Positions 7,510 to 13,739 of a stretch of DNA of 14,847 nucleotides are shown piece by piece. The translations under genes and the position numbers were made by a program. The stretch is from Chitinophagaceae bacterium (GTDB lineage: Bacteria; Bacteroidota; Bacteroidia; Chitinophagales; Chitinophagaceae). The stretch lies in contig CANIMM010000046.1 of NCBI GenBank assembly GCA_947468255.1, forward strand, positions 1-14,847, written 5' to 3'. Under the pieces are notes generated by a model. It saw nothing but the letters and a program-made list of their open reading frames with translations, searched no databases and had not been told where the DNA came from. The stretch's first letter is position 1; each line of letters opens with the position of its first letter.

Positions 7510-8649
7510 ATGAAGCTTTTATTGATTGTATTATTTTCTGTTCCATTATTTGCGAAGGCACAAAATAAATCAATAGTGGTAGAGGGCGAAGCGCCTAATT
7601 TATTTATAACCCACAAGGTTGCAGCAAAGGAAAATTATTATAGTATCGGTCGTATTTACAATGTGAGCCCAAAAGAGGTGGCACCTTTTAATAATTTGGT
7701 GTTGGAGAATGGGTTGAGTTTGGGGCAGTCCTTAAAAATACCCTTAGTCGCTTCTAATTTTTTGCAAATAGGTAATGCAGCGGATGGCGAGGTATTAGTT
7801 CCGGTATATCATATCGTGGATGGAAAGGAAGGTCTTTTTAAAATCAGCACCCATTTTAATAAACTACCTATCGAAACACTTAAAAAGTGGAACAATATAA
7901 AAGGGGATGGGGTGGCCAATGGCACCAAATTAATAGTGGGATATCTTAAAGTTAAAAAGGACTTGTCATCATTGGTTAATATGGCAATAGTAAAGCCAGC
8001 TGAAATTTCGACTATTCAGGAAGAAGCTCCGGTCAAACCAGTTGTTGTTGCTAAGGAGCCTGTCGCTGCCAAACAAGTGGAAACTCCGGCTAAGCCTGTT
8101 GTTATTGCTAAAGAACCTATCGCTGTAAAACAAGTGGAAACTCCGGTTAAGCCAATTGTTGTTGCTAAAGAACCTACCCAAACAATTGCATCTGTAAAAA
8201 AAACCGAAGCAGTAAATCTGCCAGTGGCTGAAAAAATAGTCAAGGAAACGGTTGTCGCCAAACCGGTAAAAGAAGTAGCGCCTGTAATTGAAGCGCCGCT
8301 TACAGTAGGTGCTAGAGAGGAATTTAAAGGAGGTGTTTTTAAATCAGATTTTGATCAACAAGTCCGTTCCGGAATAGTGACTTCCGAAATTGGATCAGCA
8401 GGTTTGTTTAAGAGTACCAGTGGTTGGACTGACGGAAAATATTATTGCTTACACAATGGATCAACTCCTGGTACCATTGTAAAAATCACTAATACAGCCT
8501 CTGGTAAAACTGTATACGCCAAAGTGTTGGATCAAATTCCGGATATAAAACAAAACACAGGATTGCTGATTCGAATTAGTAACGCAGCAGCAGATGAGCT
8601 CGGAGTAGGGGAAGAAAAATTTGATTGCAGTTTGAGTTATTCAAAATAG
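7510..8649 (+). CDS. Secreted LysM protein with C-terminal RlpA-like double-psi beta-barrel
   Basis: A 379-residue exported protein. The signal peptide is MKLLLIVLFSVPLFAKA, followed by Gln, with no lipobox cysteine. Two LysM-like peptidoglycan-binding repeats follow: about 30-78 (THKVAAKENYYSIGRIYNVS, ending SLGQSLKIPL) and about 100-147 (YHIVDGKEGLFKISTHFNKL, ending NGTKLIVGYL). Residues 160-265 are a Lys/Pro/Val/Glu-rich linker with a tandem 19-residue repeat. Residues 270-379 resemble the RlpA barrel: PGTIVKITNTASGKTVYAKV corresponds to its first strands, the Asp in VLDQIPD to the NDRGPF Asp, and IRISNAAADELG to the end of the fold. A cell-wall-binding role is likely; glycan cleavage is uncertain because several RlpA residues differ. 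The frame is open from a TTG at 7486, but that lies in a -7-like CATCTTTG and before the signal peptide, so ATG 7510 is preferred. Confidence 0.88.
   Translation: MKLLLIVLFSVPLFAKAQNKSIVVEGEAPNLFITHKVAAKENYYSIGRIYNVSPKEVAPFNNLVLENGLSLGQSLKIPLVASNFLQIGNAADGEVLVPVYHIVDGKEGLFKISTHFNKLPIETLKKWNNIKGDGVANGTKLIVGYLKVKKDLSSLVNMAIVKPAEISTIQEEAPVKPVVVAKEPVAAKQVETPAKPVVIAKEPIAVKQVETPVKPIVVAKEPTQTIASVKKTEAVNLPVAEKIVKETVVAKPVKEVAPVIEAPLTVGAREEFKGGVFKSDFDQQVRSGIVTSEIGSAGLFKSTSGWTDGKYYCLHNGSTPGTIVKITNTASGKTVYAKVLDQIPDIKQNTGLLIRISNAAADELGVGEEKFDCSLSYSK
8026..8175 (+). repeat. 57-bp tandem repeat coding for the linker of the LysM/RlpA-like protein
   Basis: Units begin at 8026, 8083 and 8140, each 57 bp apart; the third is cut to 36 bp, giving about 2.6 copies. 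Each unit encodes 19 residues of the form (A/T)-P-x-K-P-V-V-V-A-K-E-P followed by a V/A-K-Q-V-E-rich part. Copies are near identical at DNA level with scattered substitutions, which suggests in-frame duplication. The encoded Pro/Lys-rich spacer probably extends the C-terminal barrel away from the LysM part. Confidence 0.9.
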
Positions 8650-8712
8650 GCATGCTGCCTTAACCTATATTATTGAAAAGCAATTTTTCGTATTGTGTTG
8701 GGCGGTTTTTTA

Positions 8713-10134
8713 TTATGGAAAAATCCCTAACTCAACATAGCTGATAGCTACCTTATTGATTGCGCTAACGTAGGCAGCAGTTCGCATATCTGGAATGGAT
8801 GGATTGCTTATCCAGATATCCATAATTTCTCTGGTGGCCGATACCATTGTTTCTTCCAAACCACTGTGAACCAAGTCTACTTCTTCAGCTCCATGCATAA
8901 TAAAAAGCCTTTCTTTTTCACTTACCATTTTACCGCTCAGCTCTTCAATCTGCCCCAATATATGCGCGTTCATATTTTCTGAAAATCGCTTTTCCAAACG
9001 ACCATACCGAACATGACTTAAGTTTTTTAGCCATTCAAAATAACTTACCGTAACTCCCCCTGCATTTAGGTACATATCGGGTATACACAATATTCCTTTT
9101 TGTATAAATATTTCATCGGCTTCGGGAGTACAGGGACCATTGGCTGCTTCTGCAATTATTTTTGCTTTTACCCTTTGAGCATTATCTCCATTGATTACAT
9201 TTTCAAGCGCTGCAGGAATGAGGATGTCGCAATCTAGTTCAAGTGCATCAGTGTTTACGGCAAGGTTGCTAGCGCCAGGAAAATTCAGAATCGACCCCGT
9301 TTTTTTTCTGTGTTGAAATACTTGCTCTTCATTCAACCCTGCTGCATTAAAAATTGCTCCTTCGTATTCAGCAAGGCAAATAATCATAGCACCATGTTCC
9401 CTGAAAAATTTTGCTGTATGGTACCCTACATTTCCTAAGCCCTGCACTACCACTTTTTTACCCTCAACGCCCGTGGTTAATCCAAGTTTGTTCATCACCT
9501 CCGTCATATTGCATACTTCCCTAATTCCAAAGAATACGCCCAAGCCCGTAGCTTCTTTCCTGCCTCGTACACCTCCTTGCGTGATTGGTTTGCCGGTAAC
9601 ACAACCAGCAGCATCAATTTCACCAGGCTTCAATGATTGGTAGGTATCTACAATCCAAGCCATTTCCCTTTCGCCGGTTCCATAGTCGGGGGCGGGAACA
9701 TCAATGCCTGGGCCAATAAAGTTTTTCTTTACCAGTTCGGAGGTATACCTACGAGTGATTTTTTCAAGCTCGTAGGTTGAATAATTTCTTGGGTTAATTT
9801 TAATACCGCCTTTAGCTCCACCGAACGGTACATTTACGATAGCGCATTTGAATGTCATCAATGCAGCCAATGCCATCACCTCATCCTGATTAACTGCCTC
9901 ACTGAAACGAATACCTCCTTTACAGGGTGACTTATGCTGACTATGTTGCACACGATATGCTTCCATTACTTCAATGGAGCCATTATCTCTTTTAATGGGA
10001 AATCTCATTCGGTAGACGCTGTTGCAAGCCTTAATCTGTTGCAAAATGCCATCCTCCCATTTGGTAAACTGGGCGGCTTTGTCAAAACTTTTTTCTACAC
10101 TTTCAAAAAAACTGTACGGCGTTTTTACTGACAT
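8713..10134 (-). CDS. gdh: Glutamate dehydrogenase, animal-like hexameric type with antenna-like insertion
   Basis: Oxidatively deaminates glutamate to 2-oxoglutarate and ammonia, or the reverse. At 473 residues it shows CKGGIRF at 71-77 (Lys72), VPFGGAKGGIKINP at 102-115 (catalytic Lys108), GPGIDVPAPDYGTGEREMAW at 141-160 (Asp150), CVTGKPITQGG at 178-188, the NAD(P)-binding QGLGNVG at 231-237, and IPDMYLNAGGVTVSYFEWLK at 351-370. Many segments match mammalian mitochondrial GLUD1 closely as I recall it (ELEKITRRYTSEL, GGVTVSYFEWLKNLSHV, VHSGLEETM). Between YGRL (377-380) and VHSGL (422-426) lies a 41-residue segment corresponding to the animal antenna region, which short bacterial GDHs lack. 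Coenzyme preference is not clear from sequence. The gene stands alone on the minus strand and converges on the LysM gene, 63 bp away. Confidence 0.95.
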   Translation of the reverse strand: MSVKTPYSFFESVEKSFDKAAQFTKWEDGILQQIKACNSVYRMRFPIKRDNGSIEVMEAYRVQHSQHKSPCKGGIRFSEAVNQDEVMALAALMTFKCAIVNVPFGGAKGGIKINPRNYSTYELEKITRRYTSELVKKNFIGPGIDVPAPDYGTGEREMAWIVDTYQSLKPGEIDAAGCVTGKPITQGGVRGRKEATGLGVFFGIREVCNMTEVMNKLGLTTGVEGKKVVVQGLGNVGYHTAKFFREHGAMIICLAEYEGAIFNAAGLNEEQVFQHRKKTGSILNFPGASNLAVNTDALELDCDILIPAALENVINGDNAQRVKAKIIAEAANGPCTPEADEIFIQKGILCIPDMYLNAGGVTVSYFEWLKNLSHVRYGRLEKRFSENMNAHILGQIEELSGKMVSEKERLFIMHGAEEVDLVHSGLEETMVSATREIMDIWISNPSIPDMRTAAYVSAINKVAISYVELGIFP

Positions 10135-10432
10135 AAATTTATTTTTGATGACACAATGGAATACAATTGTTTTCGGCTAAAAGCTTTTGCTTCATGAAAT
10201 TTGACTACATAAGAGCTGCAGTCCAAAATCATCAAAGATGACAATGCTTTAAAAACCGATTTTGTTGCTGGTTATTTCTTGGGATGTTGGGGGAGAAAAT
10301 ATTGCTTTGCATTCGAGCTGTTGGGCATTTCACTGAACTGGTTGCCACAACTTGATTCGAGCCTTATATAAAACCTACTTGCGATGCCATTTCGGTTGGT
10401 ATCAATTGTATGGTCGCAAAGGCAAACTGAAC
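10135..10432. other. About 300-bp intergenic region, no convincing gene
   Basis: Between ccmD and gdh, both on the minus strand. I see no tRNA-like fold, no repeat array and no ORF with a start and a plausible protein. A minus-strand CATCTTTG (complement of 10233-10240) resembles a Bacteroidota -7 element and could belong to a gdh promoter with a leader of about 90 nt, but no TTTG lies at the right distance. AAAAGCTTTT at 10179-10188 is a short palindrome. The stretch is long for this gene-dense window, so a small RNA or a long 5' leader for gdh is possible. Confidence 0.5.
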
Positions 10433-10648
10433 TTATTGTTTGTCTTCTATCTTGGCTATCTTTTTGTCAATCGATAGTAGGTATATAAAAAATCCAACGA
10501 GAATGGTAATGCAAATTGCCAGAACCACATATATTTTCCCGTTGCTGCGCATGACCGTTTCTGGAACAGGATTGCTTTGAGCAAATGTATTGGTACCTGA
10601 AATTATTCCAGCTAATAATAACAGTAAATAGTAAACGCTATTTCGCAT
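10433..10648 (-). CDS. ccmD: CcmD-like small membrane protein
   Basis: A 71-residue protein with a signal peptide (LLLLLAGIISGTNTFA, cut before Gln-Ser) and one membrane helix at about 39-58 (IYVVLAICITILVGFFIYLL). A charged stretch follows, SIDKKIAKIEDKQ. The sequence GKIYVV, a helix and then L-x-x-D-K-K-I is the pattern of CcmD-family proteins in Bacteroidota, which help release holo-CcmE from the CcmABC complex. Its start lies inside the ccmC end: ATG at 10648-10646 overlaps the ccmC stop by 11 bp, suggesting translational coupling. The signal peptide makes it longer than proteobacterial CcmD, which starts directly with the helix. Function is inferred from position and helix pattern. Confidence 0.75.
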   Translation of the reverse strand: MRNSVYYLLLLLAGIISGTNTFAQSNPVPETVMRSNGKIYVVLAICITILVGFFIYLLSIDKKIAKIEDKQ

Positions 10649-11315
10649 TGATTAAGTTTTTATCCCTGATTAAATATAACCGAATATTAAGTGTGGTAAT
10701 CCATGTTCCCAAAAGGGTCCATCCAATAACGGCCGGCCAAAACACTAGTCGCATCGTAGCGTCGAGGTCTGCACCATTTAGACCAGGGTTTCCTGATACG
10801 CCCTTCCCTCCCGGATGTAAAGACTCTACCAGTCTGGGCAGTATCATAATGAGCGGCAAATAAATGAAATAGGCGAAAATGTTATATACCGCACCGATTT
10901 TTGCGCGTTTATCAATATCTGGTATCGCATTGCGCAGCACCAAGTAGGCGAAATAAATCAGCAGGGCAATGGCCACTCCAATTTGCTTGGGATCATTGCT
11001 CCAGGGCTCCCCCCAGGTGTAGGTGGCCCAAATGGCACCCGTTATTAAACCGAGTATTCCCATCAATATGCCTGTTTTGGCAAAGCAAGCTGCAAAAATA
11101 TCGTATCTGAGGTCGGGCTTGCGAAGATATAAGATGGAGTAAACCAAAGAGGTGGTAAGTAAAATAATCTGACCAAACCACATCGGAACATGGAAGAAAA
11201 GATTTCGAATAGTTTCTTTGAGATTCCCGATATAAGGCACTTTAATTAAAAAACCTGCGGCAAATGTGTAAATCAGTAAAACGGCCGCTAATATTTTCCA
11301 CCAGCTTTTTCGCAT
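10638..11315 (-). CDS. ccmC: Cytochrome c maturation haem-handling protein CcmC (CcsA/CcmC family)
   Basis: A 225-residue inner-membrane protein with about six hydrophobic helices. It shows the family features for binding haem at the periplasmic face: a tryptophan-rich motif at 96-110 (WATYTWGEPWSNDPK, a variant of the WWD motif) flanked by two histidines that are candidate haem ligands, His42 in NLFFHVPMW and His167 in ESLHPGGKG. CcmC presents haem to the chaperone CcmE. The start ATG 11315 is 20 nt downstream of a perfect Bacteroidota promoter. It is followed by ccmD with an 11-bp overlap. The family also includes CcmF and CcsA proteins, which are longer; length and order here favour CcmC. 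Confidence 0.92.
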   Translation of the reverse strand: MRKSWWKILAAVLLIYTFAAGFLIKVPYIGNLKETIRNLFFHVPMWFGQIILLTTSLVYSILYLRKPDLRYDIFAACFAKTGILMGILGLITGAIWATYTWGEPWSNDPKQIGVAIALLIYFAYLVLRNAIPDIDKRAKIGAVYNIFAYFIYLPLIMILPRLVESLHPGGKGVSGNPGLNGADLDATMRLVFWPAVIGWTLLGTWITTLNIRLYLIRDKNLINAK

Positions 11316-11334
11316 GTAATCAAAAATGTATATG

Positions 11335-11365
11335 CAAATTTAAGGGAAACAACGTGTCATACAAA
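11335..11365 (-). promoter_or_regulatory. Bacteroidota sigma-type promoter for ccmC-ccmD
   Basis: On the minus strand TTTG (complement of 11362-11365), exactly 19 bp, then TAAATTTG (complement of 11335-11342). This is a perfect match to TTTG-N19-TAnnTTTG. Transcription would begin a few bases after, leaving a leader of roughly 10-15 nt before the ccmC ATG. It shows that ccmC-ccmD can be transcribed independently of ccmB. Confidence 0.8.
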
Positions 11366-11388
11366 TTGTTATTTCTATTATTCGTGTA

Positions 11389-11470
11389 GCCGTTCACAAT
11401 ATATTGAAAAAGGTATTCAGCGGATATAGGAAAAATGAAGGGGATAAAGATGGATATTGTGTTGAAAGGC
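11389..11470. repeat. Widely spaced inverted repeat between ccmB and ccmC
   Basis: CACAATAT (11395-11402) and ATATTGTG (11454-11461) are perfect 8-bp complements about 50 bp apart, with weaker outer pairing (GCC at 11389-11391 with GGC at 11468-11470). The structure lies just after the ccmB stop and before the ccmC promoter. It has no T-run, so it is not a classical terminator. Chance is possible at this AT content. Confidence 0.3.
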
Positions 11471-11475
11471 TGCAA

Positions 11476-12132
11476 TCAATCTTTCCATAAAAAGGGAAAA
11501 AGTATGATGGAAAGTGCAATCACCATAATATCTAGCCCAACAATAAGAAAAGATAGCTGTAGCAGCGCTGATTCTCTGAACACTTCTCCAAATGCAGCTT
11601 TTGATAGTCGGATAAGCAGCAGCAATTGGGGGATAATCAATGGGAATCCCATAATGGCCATTAATGCGGCATTTTGCTGTGCCTTGGCTGCAATTGCTGC
11701 CAATAAGGTAAAGACTAAGCTGAGACTGATTCCCCCCAAACAAACGATTCCTGTAAACAGTAGGGTGTTGGACAAGGGGTTTTTTAATAAAATAAAAAAT
11801 AGGCCTAAGCTTAAGAGGCTCATCAGTAGCATCAATATGATATTGTAGATCAATTTTGCAATAATGAATGCCTTGGCTCCAGAGATAGTGTAGAAGTATA
11901 GCATTCTGCCCCTACTTTCTTGCAAAAAACTTTTAGCAACGGCATTTACACATACAAATAATTGAATAATCCAAAACAAGCCATTCCATACTTCTCCTTC
12001 GGGGTTGTTGATGGAAAGGTATAGCACAAATATGGTGGAAGCCACATATAAAAGAATGCCGTAAAAACTGTGTTGTTGCCTCAGTTCAAGTAGCAGGTCT
12101 TTTTTCAGTAGGGCAAAAATTGTTTTGGTCAT
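11476..12132 (-). CDS. ccmB: Haem exporter/CcmABC permease subunit CcmB
   Basis: A 218-residue integral membrane protein with about six hydrophobic helices. The N-terminus, LLKKDLLLELRQQHSFYGIL, and the segment FWIIQLFVCVNAVAKSFLQE followed by RGRMLYFYTISG are characteristic of CcmB permeases, which work with the ATPase CcmA and with CcmC in delivering haem to CcmE. The start ATG 12132 gives the normal N-terminal amphipathic segment. TAATCTTG immediately upstream resembles a -7 element with one mismatch but has no good -33 partner. ccmA is not beside it. The 160-bp gap to ccmC holds a separate promoter, so this is a loose cluster rather than a tight operon. Confidence 0.93.
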   Translation of the reverse strand: MTKTIFALLKKDLLLELRQQHSFYGILLYVASTIFVLYLSINNPEGEVWNGLFWIIQLFVCVNAVAKSFLQESRGRMLYFYTISGAKAFIIAKLIYNIILMLLMSLLSLGLFFILLKNPLSNTLLFTGIVCLGGISLSLVFTLLAAIAAKAQQNAALMAIMGFPLIIPQLLLLIRLSKAAFGEVFRESALLQLSFLIVGLDIMVIALSIILFPFLWKD

Positions 12133-12171
12133 GGCACAAGATTACAATTTTAATTCTTAAGGCGGACTACT

Positions 12172-12193
12172 CTTTGCTATTTTTTGAGCAAAG
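12172..12193. other. Unexplained 7-bp hairpin in the ccmB-tdk gap
   Basis: CTTTGCT (12172-12178) and AGCAAAG (12187-12193) are perfect complements around an 8-base loop, ATTTTTTG. There is no T-run on either side. It lies 40 bp before the ccmB start on the minus strand, so it could sit in the ccmB leader or downstream of tdk. Nothing else identifies it. Confidence 0.35.
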
Positions 12194-12301
12194 CAATTGA
12201 TTCATTGTGTTTAGTTCTTACTTGGAAGCAAATGACAAATAAATTTACAAATCAAAATGCTCCTATTTTAATTATCAGAAAATCATCCATTCTTCTTGAC
12301 A

Positions 12302-12865
12302 TTATATACTAATACAATTTCTGCACCTGGGTTCATATTCCTCTTTTTCACCAATCAAAATCTGGCCCCCCTCACTAGATTTTCGATAACTAATATTAGC
12401 AATATTTCCGCATTTAACACAAATTGCATGCAGTTTGGTGATGTAGTCTGCAATTGCCAGTAGGTTGGGCATCTGACCGAAAGGTTTACCAGCATAATCC
12501 ATATCAAGCCCCGCAACAATTACCCTTATGCCAGCTAAAGCAAGTTGCTCACAAACAGTAACAATTGCTGCATCAAAAAACTGGGCCTCATCTATACCTA
12601 CCACGTCTGCACCCTGGGCAAGTAGTAGCATATGCTGGGCATTTTCTACTGGGGTGCTTTGGATAAAATTGGTATCGTGACTTACGATTTTTATTTCGTC
12701 ATAGCGCAAGTCAATGGCGGGTTTAAATATCTCGGCTTTTAGATTGGCGATCTTTACTCTTTTTAGCCTACGAATCAGCTCTTCAGTTTTTCCGCTGAAC
12801 ATGCTACCGCAAATCACTTCAATCCAGCCACGCCGTCCTCCTGAAATGCCTGGTTCGATAAACAT
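12302..12865 (-). CDS. tdk: Thymidine kinase (type II)
   Basis: Phosphorylates thymidine to dTMP with ATP in the salvage route. The 187 residues match the type II (human TK1-like) family. The P-loop is GSMFSGKT at 20-27, the Walker B/catalytic segment IDEAQFF at 91-97 (Glu93 as base), the thymidine-site strand is AGLDMDYAGKPFG at 118-130, and the zinc-binding cysteines are CVKC at 149-152 and CRNC at 181-184. The lasso between the cysteine pairs contains SYRKSSEGGQILIGEKEEYE. The start ATG 12865 gives an 11-13 residue lead before the core, common in Bacteroidota. It is divergent from the hypothetical gene to the right, and its promoter candidate lies 48-78 bp upstream. Confidence 0.97.
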   Translation of the reverse strand: MFIEPGISGGRRGWIEVICGSMFSGKTEELIRRLKRVKIANLKAEIFKPAIDLRYDEIKIVSHDTNFIQSTPVENAQHMLLLAQGADVVGIDEAQFFDAAIVTVCEQLALAGIRVIVAGLDMDYAGKPFGQMPNLLAIADYITKLHAICVKCGNIANISYRKSSEGGQILIGEKEEYEPRCRNCISI

Positions 12866-12912
12866 TTATAGATAGTTTTAAAATACAGTTTGTAACTTTA
12901 GCGCTAGAATTG

Positions 12913-12943
12913 CAAAGATTATGGTTTTGATCCAATGGTCAAA
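12913..12943 (-). promoter_or_regulatory. Bacteroidota-type promoter for tdk
   Basis: On the minus strand TTTG (complement of 12940-12943), exactly 19 bp, then AATCTTTG (complement of 12913-12920), one mismatch from TTTG-N19-TAnnTTTG. It would give a leader of about 40 nt before the tdk ATG. The -33 element and spacer lie over codons 1-8 of the longest version of the divergent ORF (start 12921), which favours the later start at 12984 for that gene. Confidence 0.6.
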
Positions 12944-12983
12944 ACTAATTTTCTCAATTGTAAATTTATTCAATCGTGTATGT

Positions 12984-13739
12984 ATGGAAAAAGTGAAAAC
13001 ACTTTTGCGGAAATTGCAGCAACAAATTACGGAAGGCGATTCTGCCGAACTGCTTTTGACGACAGTACAAATGATGCAGCTCGAATTAGCGTATTTGCGT
13101 GACAAACAAGTTATTGATTTAAAGGAGTTGGAATCGGCTTCGGCGCCCATTAATTTGGCACCTCCAGTCATTCGGAAGCCATTGGCTTCAGCAACCTATG
13201 CCATTCCCGAAATTGAAAAAAAAATTATTGGAATTTTGCAAATTGATGAGGAGGAGTTAGCCGCGGAACTGGATGAAATAAAGCGAAATGCAGCATTGAT
13301 GCAGCAGATAAGTGGTCAAAGTAAGCCGAATTTAGTTATTGAATCCGAGCAATCCGATATACCCACCTTTTCCCAACAGCCAATTCAACAAAATAATCTT
13401 CAGGAAGTACCTGCTGTAGCATGGACGGAGAAGGAAACCACATCAGTCAACGATCGGCTGAAGGAAACCAAGGTTGAAATTAGCGACACCTTATCGGCTG
13501 GACCAATCAAGGACTTGAAAAAAGCCATTGGTATCAACGATCGTTTTTTATATATCAATGATTTATTTGAGGGAGATGAATCTGCTTTTGACAGGAGTGT
13601 TAAAATAATTAATGGCTTTTCGATTTGGCCGGAAGCTGAATATTGGATTAGAAGAGAGTTGAAGAAAAAGCTAGGTTGGAAAGAAGATAGTGAATCCGTC
13701 CAGCAGTTTGATCAATTGGTTAGAAGGCGGTTTTCCTGA
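12984..13739 (+). CDS. Hypothetical protein with conserved Bacteroidota C-terminal region
   Basis: A 251-residue soluble protein. The first 45 residues (MEKVKTLLRKLQQQITEGDS and on to about LAYLRDKQ) are likely helical. Residues 50-170 are a low-complexity Glu/Gln/Ser/Pro linker. The last 75 contain the compact segment GINDRFLYINDLFEGDESAF, then IINGFSIWPEAEYWIRREL and KKKLGW. I recognise this C-terminal pattern from uncharacterised Bacteroidota proteins but know no function for it. The frame also opens at an ATG at 12921, adding 21 mainly hydrophobic residues. I chose 12984 because the earlier start falls inside the tdk promoter and the extra segment looks unrelated. TAACTTTA at 12893-12900 could be its own -7 element. 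Its last 28 bp overlap the end of waaA on the other strand. Confidence 0.75.
   Translation: MEKVKTLLRKLQQQITEGDSAELLLTTVQMMQLELAYLRDKQVIDLKELESASAPINLAPPVIRKPLASATYAIPEIEKKIIGILQIDEEELAAELDEIKRNAALMQQISGQSKPNLVIESEQSDIPTFSQQPIQQNNLQEVPAVAWTEKETTSVNDRLKETKVEISDTLSAGPIKDLKKAIGINDRFLYINDLFEGDESAFDRSVKIINGFSIWPEAEYWIRRELKKKLGWKEDSESVQQFDQLVRRRFS

Noticed and set aside
8648..8660. Short hairpin AGGCA-TGC-TGCCT with a minus-strand ATTTT after it, as a gdh terminator
   Set aside because: The stem is only 5 bp, the T-run is broken and it overlaps the stop codon of the convergent gene.
10194..10371. Possible frameshifted small gene: ATG at 10194 then a 52-codon open frame in another phase
   Set aside because: It needs a frameshift after 15 codons, and the joined protein has no recognisable family. 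Treated as chance open frames.
10321..10400. tRNA-like T-arm GATTCGAGCC
   Set aside because: No acceptor stem, D-arm or anticodon arm can be placed around it on either strand.
11435..11848. Plus-strand open frame of 137 codons over ccmB
   Set aside because: Antisense to a well-supported membrane protein; no recognisable domain.
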